Shown here: piece after piece, positions 53,000-61,263 of the stretch
How positions within the stretch are numbered: the first letter of the stretch is position 1
Layout: each line of letters begins with the position of its first letter
Assembly: GCA_028283825.1 (NCBI GenBank)
Contig: JAPWJW010000003.1
Coordinates: 310,001 to 374,000 of the forward strand
Direction of reading: 5' to 3'
Source: Azospirillaceae bacterium
GTDB taxonomy: Bacteria; Pseudomonadota; Alphaproteobacteria; Azospirillales; Azospirillaceae
DNA length: 64,000 bases
Position numbers and translations under genes: made by a program
Notes under the pieces: model-generated
The model's input: the letters and a program-made list of their open reading frames with translations, nothing else
Told to the model about the DNA's origin: nothing
Databases searched by the model: none

Positions 53000-53141
53000 C
53001 GAAAACGCTCCGGAAATCTAAGGTGGCGGGGGGGCCGTTCCGGAGCATCGCCCAAAAAGGGTAAGCGCTGTCATGCTGCGTTGCAGCAGGTGCCATGACG
53101 GAATAGTTGAGGACACAAGCGTTTGTTGGAGGCGTGCCTTC

Positions 53142-53231
53142 CCTCAAGCGCCGGGCGCGACCTCTGGTCGCTTGGCTTCCTCAGTTCAAGGGCGTTCCGC
53201 CCTTAAACTTCCGGCGGCCCCCGTCGAGGCC
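53142..53231 (+). repeat. Dispersed three-hairpin intergenic element, copy 6
   Basis: The most divergent copy. Hairpin 1: GCGACC-tct-GGTCGC (53157-53171). Hairpin 2 is longer than elsewhere: GTTCAAGGGCG with CGCCCTTAAAC (53184-53208, one mismatch). Hairpin 3: GGCCCC-cgtc-GAGGCC (53216-53231, one mismatch). Unlike the other copies it does not follow a same-strand gene; it lies between the 5' end of the MFS gene and the 3' end of the next minus-strand gene. Confidence 0.72.
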
Positions 53232-53255
53232 TACAGCGGCTTGGTGCCGCTGGCC

Positions 53256-53990
53256 TTACTCCGGTGCGCGCAGCCAGCGCTCCGCGGCGGCGGCGGCCTT
53301 TTCGGCGTAGTCGGGCAGGCCGGGGCCCAGCAGGGGCAGGCCCCATTCCGCCACCACCCGGGCTATGCCGGCGGCATCCACCGGCAGGCCCAGTTCCTTC
53401 AGGCGCCAGGCCATGTTCATTTCCTGGCCCCAGAAATAGATTTCCTTGGCGCCGGTGTTGGCCGCCATGGTCCGCACCTGTTCCTCGCGGCCCAGGCCGT
53501 GCAGCGGCAGCCAGATGTCGGCCATCAGGGTGTCGAAGGCTTGGCCGTCCGCCGGCTTCCAAATATAGGCGTCGCCCTGGTGGACGGTGATCTTGGCGGC
53601 GGCCTCGGACGGCAACTGACTGAAGATGCCGGATTGCTCGACGGCGGCCAGCACCTCGGCATCGAACTCCACCACCGTGACCTGGGTGACGGCGGGGTTC
53701 AAGGCCGCGTTGGCGGCGGCCCAGCCCATACCCATGCCCATCACCGCCGTGCGGCCCCACACCAGGCGGCAGCCGATCTCCTGGCTTTCGGTTTCCATGG
53801 GCGTCATCGACATCCAGGCGCGGCTGTTCTCCCGGTCATGGCGGATCAGTGCGGCCATGTTCTCGATCATGCGCGGCCCCGTCCAATAGCCGGGGCAGAC
53901 GGCCAGGGCGGCGATCCGCATTTCCCACCGTTCCCCCTGGAAGGGCTGGTAGGTGGGATAGAACAGGGGAAAATCGGCGCTGTCGGGCAT
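53256..53990 (-). CDS. Putative SAM-dependent methyltransferase-like protein
   Basis: A 244-aa soluble protein. The region TAVMGMGMGWAAANAALNP followed by VTQVTVVEFDAEVLAAV has the strand-glycine loop-helix-strand-acid pattern of class I methyltransferases or spermidine-synthase-like folds, and the ITVHQGDAYIW segment fits the next strand. It opens with FPLFYPTYQPFQGERWEM and contains WTGPRMIENMAALIRHD. No family was identified with certainty and no substrate can be given. It lies downstream of, and on the same strand as, the ClpP-like gene, but a terminator separates them. Confidence 0.6.
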   Translation of the reverse strand: MPDSADFPLFYPTYQPFQGERWEMRIAALAVCPGYWTGPRMIENMAALIRHDRENSRAWMSMTPMETESQEIGCRLVWGRTAVMGMGMGWAAANAALNPAVTQVTVVEFDAEVLAAVEQSGIFSQLPSEAAAKITVHQGDAYIWKPADGQAFDTLMADIWLPLHGLGREEQVRTMAANTGAKEIYFWGQEMNMAWRLKELGLPVDAAGIARVVAEWGLPLLGPGLPDYAEKAAAAAERWLRAPE

Positions 53991-54005
53991 GGCGGGCTCC
54001 GGCCA

Positions 54006-54046
54006 AGAAAAAAGCCGCCGTCGCCGGGGTGGGCGAGGGCGGCTTT
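54006..54046 (-). terminator. Rho-independent terminator of the ClpP-like gene
   Basis: On the minus strand AAAGCCGCC (54046-54038) pairs with GGCGGCTTT (54019-54011), with additional pairing inside the loop, followed by a run of T residues. It lies about 30 bases after the stop at 54076. Confidence 0.82.
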
Positions 54047-54075
54047 GATCACAATGTGGTCAAGGCGGTTCGACC

Positions 54076-54726
54076 TTACTTCAGGTCGTCGGCCTTGCTG
54101 ATGATGTGCGTGACGATGCCGTAGTCCTTGGCCTCTTCCGCCGTCATCCAGAAATTGCGGTCCGTGTCCTGCTCGATCTTCTCAAGCGGCTGGCCGGTCT
54201 CGCGGGCGATGATGATGTTCAGACGCTTGCGCATCTTCACGATTTCCTTCGCCTCGATGGCGATGTCGGTGGCCTGGCCGCCGGCGCCGCCCATGGGCTG
54301 ATGGATCAGGAAACGGGTGTTGGGCAGGCAGAAGCGGTTTTCCTTCTGCGCACCCAGGAAAATGTGGGCGCCGGCGCTGGCCACCCAGCCCGTGCCCAGA
54401 ACCAGGACGCGCGGGCGGATGAACTGCAGGATGTCGTGGATGCTGTCGCCGCTTTCCACGTGGCCGCCCTGGGAATTGATCACCAGGCGGATGGGGTCGT
54501 CATTCTCGGCCGCCAGGGCCAGCAGCTGGGCCACCGTGCTTTCGGCGACCTTCTGGTTGATTTCACCGAAGATCAGGACCGTGCGGCTCTTGAACAGGTT
54601 CTGGGCGACCGCGGAGAAGGGCGCACCCTTGGCCTTTTCACCCTTTTCGCCTTCCGGGGCGGTCTCGGGGGCGTCATCGGGATCTTCGTCATCAAAGCGG
54701 ATCGGCAGGGTCACCAGGATCTCCAT
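54076..54726 (-). CDS. ClpP-like serine protease (non-standard ClpP paralogue)
   Basis: A 216-aa Clp proteolytic-subunit homologue. The catalytic triad can be placed: Ser in GTGWVASAGAH, His in RFLIHQPMGG, Asp in QDTDRNFWMTAEEAKDYG. It differs from housekeeping ClpP in its acidic N-terminal extension (DDEDPDDAPETAPEGEK) and in TGWVASAGAHIFL replacing the usual GQAASMGAFLL. Alphaproteobacteria often carry such a second ClpP. The ATG at 54726 is used; 26 codons upstream are not family-like. No clpX or tig is adjacent, so the unfoldase partner is unknown. Confidence 0.88.
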   Translation of the reverse strand: MEILVTLPIRFDDEDPDDAPETAPEGEKGEKAKGAPFSAVAQNLFKSRTVLIFGEINQKVAESTVAQLLALAAENDDPIRLVINSQGGHVESGDSIHDILQFIRPRVLVLGTGWVASAGAHIFLGAQKENRFCLPNTRFLIHQPMGGAGGQATDIAIEAKEIVKMRKRLNIIIARETGQPLEKIEQDTDRNFWMTAEEAKDYGIVTHIISKADDLK

Positions 54727-54899
54727 GGGAACGAACGGACGGGGCGACCCAGATGGTCGCTCCACTCGGGCACCCTTATCAGGTAGCGGGATTCTGCGCC
54801 CCATTCAACCCGCGCGTCACACTTCCCCTTTACCAAGATCGCTTACCCCGGCCGGCCTAACGGGTGGCGCCGGGTCGCCGGCATGGGTAAAGGTTAAGA

Positions 54900-55706
54900 A
54901 TGAGCATCGTTGGAAACGGGGGACGCGTGATGGGGCAGGGATCGGCACCCTTCCTGCGGCTGGATGGCGTGAGCAAGCGTTATCCCAATGGCACCCTGGC
55001 CTTGAGCGACGTGTCGCTGTCGGTGGCGGAGGGGGAATTCCTGGCCATCGTCGGCGCCAGCGGCTGCGGCAAAAGCACCATCCTGCGCCATGTCGCGGGC
55101 CTGGTGGCGCCGTCGGAAGGAACGGTGGCGTGGGCGCAAGCCCCTGCCAAAGGCGGCATCGGCATGGTGTTCCAGGAACCAACCCTGATGCCCTGGGCCC
55201 GTATCCGCGACAATGTCCGCCTGCCGCTGGACCTGGCCGGCGTGCCCAGGGCGGAAGGCGACGCGCGGGTGGCCGCCCTGTTGGCTCAGGTGGGCCTGGC
55301 CGATTTCGCGGAAGTCTTCCCGCGCGAACTGTCCGGCGGCATGAAGATGCGCGCCTCCATCGCCCGCGCCCTGGTCACCCGGCCGCGCCTGTTGCTGATG
55401 GATGAGCCGTTCGCCGCCCTGGATGAGATCACCCGCCAGAAACTGAACGACGACCTGCTGGCCCTGTGGGCAGAGCAGCGCTTCACAGTGATGTTCGTGA
55501 CCCACAGCGTTTATGAAAGCGTCTACCTGGCCGGCCGCGCCATCGTCATGGCGCCGCGCCCGGGGCGCATCCATGCCGATATCACGCTGGATCTGCCCTA
55601 TCCAAGGGATGAGGCCATGCGCACCGACGCCCGCTACGCCGCCTGCTGCCGCCAGGTGTCGGCGGCCCTGGGTGACGCCATGACCGGTAAGGGAGCGGCG
55701 GCATGA
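54900..55706 (+). CDS. ABC transporter ATP-binding protein, nitrate/sulfonate/taurine type
   Basis: A 268-aa ATPase of the SsuB/TauB/NrtD class. Walker A GASGCGKSTIL (about residues 50-60), Q-loop MVFQEPTLMPWARI, signature ELSGGMKMRASIARAL, Walker B LLLMDEPFAALD, switch FVTHSVYESVYLA. It overlaps the permease gene by 4 bases (ATGA at 55703). ATG 54900 is used, with 54930 as an in-frame alternative. Members import taurine, nitrate, pyrimidine precursors or thiamin-precursor compounds; here no binding protein is adjacent, so the substrate cannot be inferred. Confidence 0.92.
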   Translation: MSIVGNGGRVMGQGSAPFLRLDGVSKRYPNGTLALSDVSLSVAEGEFLAIVGASGCGKSTILRHVAGLVAPSEGTVAWAQAPAKGGIGMVFQEPTLMPWARIRDNVRLPLDLAGVPRAEGDARVAALLAQVGLADFAEVFPRELSGGMKMRASIARALVTRPRLLLMDEPFAALDEITRQKLNDDLLALWAEQRFTVMFVTHSVYESVYLAGRAIVMAPRPGRIHADITLDLPYPRDEAMRTDARYAACCRQVSAALGDAMTGKGAAA

Positions 55707-56482
55707 TCGCGTTGCGCCGTTTCGCCCCGCTGCTGCTGGGCCTGGTTTTCCTGGGCGCGTGGGAGGGGCTGGTGCGCCTGATGGAGGTGCCGGCCTTCGT
55801 GTTGCCGCCGCCCAGCGCCATCGTCGCGGCTTTGCTGGCCGATCCGCAGACCCTGGGCCTGTCCTTGTGGTTCACGCTGACCGTGACCCTTCAGGCCTTC
55901 GCGCTGGCGGTGGTGGGCGGCGTGGCGCTGGCCGTGCTGTTCACCCGCTCGCCCCTGCTGGCGTCCGCCCTTTATCCCTACGCCGTCATTTTGCAGGTGA
56001 CGCCGGTGATGGCCATCGCCCCGCTGGTGGTGATCTGGGTGGGGTATGAGCGGGTGGGCCTGGCGCAGTTGATCCTGGCCTGGATCGTCGCCTTCTTCCC
56101 CATCCTGGGCAACACCACGCTGGGCCTGCGCTCGGCCGACGCCGGTTTGCGCGACCTGTTCCGCCTGTATGGCGCCAGCCGGTGGCAGGTGCTGTGGCGC
56201 CTGGAACTGCCGTCGGCCTTGCCCTACCTGCTGGCGGGCATGAAGATTTCGGGCGGCCTGGCGCTGATCGGCGCCGTGGTGGCGGAATTCGTGGCGGGAT
56301 CGGGCACGGCCTCAGGCTTGGCCTGGCGCATTGTCGAGGCCGGCAACCGCCTCAACACCGCCCGCATGTTCGCGGCATTGACGCTGCTGTCCCTGCTGGG
56401 TATCGCCATCTTCGCCCTGCTGTCCCTAGTCCAGCGCCTGGCGCTCCGCCGCTGGCACGATAGCGAGGCATCGCGCTCTTGA
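55703..56482 (+). CDS. ABC transporter permease, nitrate/sulfonate/taurine type
   Basis: A 259-aa inner-membrane permease with about six helices. The EAA-type coupling segment is LFRLYGASRWQVLWRLELPSALPYLLAGMKI; VPAFVLPPPSAIVAALLADP is the usual first periplasmic loop of the SsuC/TauC family. It overlaps the ATPase gene by 4 bases. The expected periplasmic substrate-binding gene is missing on both sides; to the right lies an AT-rich foreign-looking gene on the opposite strand. Confidence 0.92.
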   Translation: MIALRRFAPLLLGLVFLGAWEGLVRLMEVPAFVLPPPSAIVAALLADPQTLGLSLWFTLTVTLQAFALAVVGGVALAVLFTRSPLLASALYPYAVILQVTPVMAIAPLVVIWVGYERVGLAQLILAWIVAFFPILGNTTLGLRSADAGLRDLFRLYGASRWQVLWRLELPSALPYLLAGMKISGGLALIGAVVAEFVAGSGTASGLAWRIVEAGNRLNTARMFAALTLLSLLGIAIFALLSLVQRLALRRWHDSEASRS

Positions 56483-56625
56483 TGTGCCTTCCGGCGTAAC
56501 GCGTATCATTCTGCAGCTAATGTCTTTCCGATCAACCTGGAAGGCGTCGCAACAACCTAGGGTTTGTTTGGGCTCGGTTCATAACTGAGTGTTAATAGTG
56601 CACTGAACGATTTCTTGTGTCGGTC

Positions 56626-57489
56626 TCATGTCTTGCTTCGATACTCCATTCCGAGCCAGTCATCATAAAGATTTCCAAATTCCGATAGCAGGTTTTCTAT
56701 TGCATTGTTGACTTCTTCGAGTGGCGACAGGTCTAATCCGGAAAATCGATATCCGCTAAATAATCTAATCTTCAAGCAGGTTAAGATGTCAGATAAGAGT
56801 CTGCTGCCGTAGGCCATGAGGATGGCGTTCCGTCGTTCGGGTGAACGTTGATCAAATTCAAAAGGTAATGAGGTTCCTATATGGTCTGCATGCAATATAT
56901 GGCTACTCATGGAGTAGCTGTAAGATAGGCCTGCAAGAATTTTAAATGCTTCATCATTTGATCTCGAAAAACTACCCAAGATCCCAGTGAATCCCCATTG
57001 TGTTTCTAGTGACCTTCTTCGTGATTGAGGGTATTTCCCGGAGATATCATTTATTTCTGCTTCGCTTAGCAGGCGATCCTTAAGTGGTCTCCATGAGGGG
57101 GCGTCATTGTCGGATATTAAATTTAATAATTCTTGGGTCTTTGAATGATCCTTAAGGAGGCCAATTTGAAAAAGATCATGACGGTATTCTTGATATCGAG
57201 TCTCAAAATCTGATTTGGATTGAAGCAAGTAAGTTGTCTTTATGGTACTTTCAACGATCGCACGGACTAGAATTTCAGAATCCCAAAGTTGAGCATATGA
57301 AATAAGTAGTATGGCGCTTTCGCTAGAGCGCGCTGATGCTGTTAGTAAACATTCTACGACGTGACGTTGCTCGGTGGTCCAGTTAATTTCTCTTAGGAAA
57401 TTGGACGTCAACGGCAAAAGCTCCCGCTGCAGAAATAGGGTTTTTTCCGCGCAACGCCTTAATGTATTGTAGACTTCATCCGAATACAT
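56626..57489 (-). CDS. AT-rich gene for a helical protein, DUF5677-like
   Basis: A 287-aa soluble, mostly helical protein. The pattern ESAILLISYAQLWDSEILVRAIVESTIKTTYLL, then YQEYR, and later SYSMSSHILHADHIG resembles DUF5677 proteins, where an Arg..Glu helix and a late Ser/His motif are conserved; this is a resemblance, not proof. The gene and its surroundings are conspicuously AT-rich compared with neighbours on both sides (frequent AAA, TTA, ATA codons), which points to recent horizontal transfer. No integrase, attachment site or partner gene is visible. A role in phage defence is possible but unsupported. Confidence 0.7.
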   Translation of the reverse strand: MYSDEVYNTLRRCAEKTLFLQRELLPLTSNFLREINWTTEQRHVVECLLTASARSSESAILLISYAQLWDSEILVRAIVESTIKTTYLLQSKSDFETRYQEYRHDLFQIGLLKDHSKTQELLNLISDNDAPSWRPLKDRLLSEAEINDISGKYPQSRRRSLETQWGFTGILGSFSRSNDEAFKILAGLSYSYSMSSHILHADHIGTSLPFEFDQRSPERRNAILMAYGSRLLSDILTCLKIRLFSGYRFSGLDLSPLEEVNNAIENLLSEFGNLYDDWLGMEYRSKT

Positions 57490-57538
57490 ATGATTTCACC
57501 ATGGTGGGGTGATTTTTTCTAAATCCGAGTAAAGAGAA

Positions 57539-57577
57539 ACAGCTGACGGCATAGGGTGAGGCCACGCCGTCAGCTGT
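57539..57577 (-). terminator. Rho-independent terminator of apt
   Basis: ACAGCTGACGGC and GCCGTCAGCTGT form a perfect 12-bp stem around a 15-base loop, with a T-rich run on the minus-strand side. It lies 7 bases after the apt stop. Confidence 0.88.
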
Positions 57578-57583
57578 CTGACC

Positions 57584-58099
57584 TTACTTGTCGTAATTCA
57601 ACAGCGACAAAACCGGCACGTCCAGCTTCTTGCGGCCTTCCAGGAAGTCCAGTTCGATCATGAAGCCGGCGGCGCGCACGTCGGCGCCGACGTCGCGCAG
57701 CAACTTGATGGCCGCACTCATGGTGCCGCCGGTGGCCAGCAGGTCGTCCACCACCACCACGCGCTGGCCCGGCTTGATCAGGTCCGCTTGGATTTCCACC
57801 GTGTCGCTGCCGTACTCCAGATCATAGGAATGGCGCACCACGTCGCCCGGCAGCTTGCCCTTCTTGCGCACCATGGCGAAGCCCAGGCCCAGCTTCAGGG
57901 CCAGCGGGGCCGCCATCAGGAAGCCGCGGGATTCGATGCCCACCAGGAAATCGACGCCCGTGTCCTGGATCAGGCGGGCCATGCGGCCCATGGCGACGGC
58001 CCAGGCGTCGGCGTGCGCCAGCAGCGGCGAGATGTCGTAGAACAGGATGCCGGGCTTGGGATAATCCGGCACGCCGCGGATGTGGCTCTTCAGGTCCAT
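57584..58099 (-). CDS. apt: Adenine phosphoribosyltransferase
   Basis: Purine salvage enzyme (EC 2.4.2.7) that makes AMP from adenine and PRPP; 171 aa, standard length. The opening [25 protein letters not shown] is the Apt N-terminal signature and the PRPP-binding motif is [17 protein letters not shown] near residue 125. [28 protein letters not shown] covers the flexible loop region. Single gene, divergent from the Mla-type operon. Confidence 0.96.
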   Translation of the reverse strand: MDLKSHIRGVPDYPKPGILFYDISPLLAHADAWAVAMGRMARLIQDTGVDFLVGIESRGFLMAAPLALKLGLGFAMVRKKGKLPGDVVRHSYDLEYGSDTVEIQADLIKPGQRVVVVDDLLATGGTMSAAIKLLRDVGADVRAAGFMIELDFLEGRKKLDVPVLSLLNYDK

Positions 58100-58339
58100 G
58101 GGGGAACGCCTCGGGGGAAACGGAAAACGCCCCGGGCCCGGGGCGCGAAATCATAAGGGACGCCCGGCCGGCTGACCAGCGCCGGGGTGCCGGTGGCCGT
58201 GGGGCGGTCGCATCATGCGCCGAATGGGCATGTCGCGGCCGCTGCTGTTGACCCGCGAGGGGCCTTTCTGTCAAGTGGATGCCGAGCAACGCCGCCCGGC
58301 GTCCCCTTCGGTGTGGGGGCGGGGCCGGCAGGGGGTACG

Positions 58340-59476
58340 ATGGCGCCTGGCATCGGGGTGATCAAGACGGCGTGGGATGGGGACCATTGGATGGTCGCCG
58401 CCACCGGCCGCTGGGACCTGGCGGGGGCGGAGGCCCTGGACGAGCGCCTGGGCCGCCTGAAGCCGGAACGCAAGCCGGGCCAGGTCGTGCTGGATCTCTC
58501 CGGCCTGTCGGGCATGGACACGGCCGGCGCCCTGGTGCTGGACCGCCTGATCGAACGCTTGCGGGGGGAGGGGGAGACGGTGGCCGTGGTCGGCGCCACC
58601 CCGGCGCAGTGCACGCTGCTGCGCGACGTGCGCCGGGCGGTGGTGCGCCATCCCGACGTCAGCACGCCCTACCGCCCCTTCCATGATTTGCTGGAGCGGG
58701 TGGGCAAGGGCGCCTTCAGCGTCGCCTCCGACGCGTATGACCTGCTGAGCTTCTTCGGCCTGGTGTTCATCACCATCGGCCGCGTGGCGCGCGATCCGCG
58801 CCGCTTCCGATGGACCGCCTTTTTCTTCCACCTGGAACAGGTGGGATTGAACGCCCTGCCCATCATCGGGCTGCTGACCTTCCTGATCGGCGTGGTGCTG
58901 GCCTACCAGAGCGCCGACCAGTTGCGGCGATTCGGCGCGGAAATCTTTGTCGTCAATCTGCTGGGCATCGGCATCCTGCGCGAGCTGGGGGTGCTGATCA
59001 CCTCCATCATCGTCGCCGGCCGGTCCGGTTCGGCCTTCACGGCGCAGATCGGCACCATGAAGGTGAACCAGGAGGTGGACGCCATGCAGGTGCTGGGGCT
59101 GGACCCCATCGAGATGCTGGTGCTGCCCCGCCTGGCCGCCCTGTTCGTGGCGCTGCCGCTGGTCAGTTTTTATGCCGACGTGGTGGGCCTGTTCGGTGGT
59201 GCGGTCATGTCCTATGGCACCCTGGACATCACGCTGGGCCAGTTCCTGCGGCAGTTGCAGGTGGCGGTGAACCCCACCACCATGATCGTGGGCCTGATCA
59301 AGGCGCCGGTGTTCGCCATCGTCATCTCCCTGGTCGGCTGTTTTGAGGGACTGAACGTGACGGGCAGTGCGGAAAGCGTGGGCAAGCTGACCACCCGGTC
59401 CGTGGTGGAATCGATCTTCCTGGTGATCGTGCTGGACGCCCTGTTCTCCATCCTCTTCTCCTACCTGAAGATCTGA
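58340..59476 (+). CDS. mlaE: STAS-MlaE fusion, lipid ABC transporter permease
   Basis: A 378-aa protein that combines an N-terminal STAS domain (about 1-110: VAATGRWDLAGAEALDERL, VLDLSGLSGMDTAGALVLDRL), equivalent to a separate MlaB, with a C-terminal MlaE permease (about 130-378: LPIIGLLTFLIGVVLAYQS, LGVLITSIIVAGRSGSAFTAQIG, QVLGLDPIEMLVLPR). It forms the inner-membrane core of a phospholipid transporter that maintains outer-membrane asymmetry. The start at 58340 with AGGGGG is preferred to 58187. First gene of a four-gene operon. Confidence 0.93.
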   Translation: MAPGIGVIKTAWDGDHWMVAATGRWDLAGAEALDERLGRLKPERKPGQVVLDLSGLSGMDTAGALVLDRLIERLRGEGETVAVVGATPAQCTLLRDVRRAVVRHPDVSTPYRPFHDLLERVGKGAFSVASDAYDLLSFFGLVFITIGRVARDPRRFRWTAFFFHLEQVGLNALPIIGLLTFLIGVVLAYQSADQLRRFGAEIFVVNLLGIGILRELGVLITSIIVAGRSGSAFTAQIGTMKVNQEVDAMQVLGLDPIEMLVLPRLAALFVALPLVSFYADVVGLFGGAVMSYGTLDITLGQFLRQLQVAVNPTTMIVGLIKAPVFAIVISLVGCFEGLNVTGSAESVGKLTTRSVVESIFLVIVLDALFSILFSYLKI

Positions 59477-59480
59477 CGGG

Positions 59481-60269
59481 ATGGACGGCTTGGGCGACAT
59501 GGGCGGCGACAACACCGAAACGGTGATCCGGGTGCGGGGGCTGGTCACCCGCTTCGGCAGCCAGACGGTGCACGACGGCGTGGACCTGGACGTCCGCAAG
59601 GGCGAGGTGCTGGGCGTCGTCGGTGGCTCCGGCACCGGCAAGTCGGTGCTGTTGCGTGAAATCATCGGCCTGCAGCGTCCCACCCGCGGCCGGGTGGAGG
59701 TGCTGGGCCTGGACATGGAAAAGGCCGACAGCGTCGCCCGCCGCCATATCCAAAGCCGCTGGGGCGTGCTGTTCCAGGATGGCGCGCTGTTCAGTTCCAT
59801 GACCGTGGCGGAAAACGTCATGGTGGCCCTGAAGGAACACACCCATCTGGACGCCTGCCTGATTCAGGAACTGGCGCGCATCAAGATCTCGATGGTGGGC
59901 TTGCCGCCCGACAGCTGTTCCAAATACCCGTCGCAACTGTCGGGCGGCATGCGCAAGCGCGCCGGCCTGGCCCGCGCCCTGGCGCTGGATCCGGAAATCC
60001 TGTTCCTGGATGAGCCGACCGCCGGCCTGGACCCCATTGGTGCTGCCGCTTTCGATCAATTGATCGGCACCTTGCAGCGCAGCCTGGGCCTGACCGTGGT
60101 TATGGTTACCCACGATTTGGACAGCCTCTATGCCATTTGCGACCGCATCGCCGTGTTGGTCGATCGTAAAATCAAGGTGGGGACCATTGACATGTTGCTG
60201 GCGGATACGCATCCCTGGATCCACGACTATTTCCACGGGCCGCGTGGCCGTGCGGCAGTGAGGGACTGA
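59481..60269 (+). CDS. mlaF: Mla-type ABC transporter ATP-binding protein
   Basis: A 262-aa ATPase. Walker A GGSGTGKSVLLREI (about residues 49-62), Q-loop VLFQDGALFSSMTV typical of MlaF, signature QLSGGMRKRAGLARAL, Walker B ILFLDEPTAGLDP, switch VMVTHDLDSLYAIC. The N-terminus (VIRVRGLVTRFGSQTVHDGVD) is standard. It begins 4 bases after the mlaE stop and ends 5 bases before the MCE gene, showing an operon. Confidence 0.94.
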   Translation: MDGLGDMGGDNTETVIRVRGLVTRFGSQTVHDGVDLDVRKGEVLGVVGGSGTGKSVLLREIIGLQRPTRGRVEVLGLDMEKADSVARRHIQSRWGVLFQDGALFSSMTVAENVMVALKEHTHLDACLIQELARIKISMVGLPPDSCSKYPSQLSGGMRKRAGLARALALDPEILFLDEPTAGLDPIGAAAFDQLIGTLQRSLGLTVVMVTHDLDSLYAICDRIAVLVDRKIKVGTIDMLLADTHPWIHDYFHGPRGRAAVRD

Positions 60270-60274
60270 ACCAG

Positions 60275-61243
60275 ATGGAAACGCGCGCCAGCTACGCGCT
60301 CGTCGGGGGCTTCATCCTGGCTTTGACGGCGGCGTTGTTCATCGCCATCGTCTGGCTGGCCAAGGTCCAGTTCGACAAGGCCTCCACCCCCTATCGCATC
60401 TATTTCTCCGGCTCCGTCACCGGCCTGGTGGCGGGCAGCCCCGTGCGTTACCGCGGCGTGGCCGTGGGGCGCGTCACCGACATCCGCATCGATCCCGGCA
60501 ACGTGGAACGTATCGAGGTGAAGGTGGAGGTGCCGAAGGACACCCCGGTCAAGTCCGACGCCGTCGCCTCGCTGGAGCCGGTGGGCGTCACCGGCGGCGT
60601 CTATGTCGAGATCGCCGGCGGCAGCCAGGAAGCGCCGCTGCTGCGCGAAACGCAAAGCGACGTGGACGTGCCGGTCATCCCCTCGCGCCCCAGCAACATC
60701 GCCTCGCTGTTGCAGGAGGCGCCGCACCTGCTGGAAAACCTGATCAAGCTGTCGGACAGCCTGTCCGGCTTCATGACGCCGGACAACCAGAAGGCCTTCG
60801 CCTCCATGCTGGCCAACCTGGCCTCCACCGCCGGGGCCGCCAACGGCACGGTGCAGGACGCCGGCCATCTGGTGAATGAGCTGCGCGGCAGCGTGAAGGA
60901 GATCAGCAAGCAGACCGAGGAATTGCTGGTCGATACCCGCACCACGGTCAACGCGGTGGGCAGCGACGCGCGCCGCATCAGCGGCAACCTGAACCAGTCG
61001 GCCGAGGACGTGAAGGTCCTGACCCGCAACCTGAACCAGACGGTGGAGCAGTTGCGCGGCATGGTGGAGGAAAACCGCGGGCCCATCCGCGATTTCACCT
61101 CCAGTGGGTTGTATGACATGACACAGCTCATTGGTGACCTGCGCACGCTCAGCAATAACCTGTCGCGGGTGACCAACCGTATCGAGAATGACCCGTCGGG
61201 CTTCCTGTTCGGCGGCCGGCAGCGTGGCGTGGAGGTGAAATGA
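60275..61243 (+). CDS. mlaD: MCE-domain substrate-binding protein of the Mla-type system
   Basis: A 322-aa protein anchored by one N-terminal helix (YALVGGFILALTAALFIAIVW, about 7-27). The MCE domain (about 38-118) contains the typical FSGSVTGLVAGSPVRYRGVAVG and VTGGVYVEI segments; the C-terminal part is a long helical, coiled-coil region (about 190-310), longer than in E. coli MlaD, as in alphaproteobacterial and mycobacterial-like homologues. It binds lipid between the membranes. It overlaps the next gene's frame by 4 bases (ATGA at 61240). Confidence 0.93.
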   Translation: METRASYALVGGFILALTAALFIAIVWLAKVQFDKASTPYRIYFSGSVTGLVAGSPVRYRGVAVGRVTDIRIDPGNVERIEVKVEVPKDTPVKSDAVASLEPVGVTGGVYVEIAGGSQEAPLLRETQSDVDVPVIPSRPSNIASLLQEAPHLLENLIKLSDSLSGFMTPDNQKAFASMLANLASTAGAANGTVQDAGHLVNELRGSVKEISKQTEELLVDTRTTVNAVGSDARRISGNLNQSAEDVKVLTRNLNQTVEQLRGMVEENRGPIRDFTSSGLYDMTQLIGDLRTLSNNLSRVTNRIENDPSGFLFGGRQRGVEVK

Positions 61244-61263
61244 GGGGGGCCTTGAGGGGGGCG

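Noticed and set aside
54727-54899. A thiamin (TPP) riboswitch before the ABC pair, which would have suggested HMP transport
   Set aside because: The conserved CUGAGA and ACCUGAUC-type segments of the TPP element are absent.
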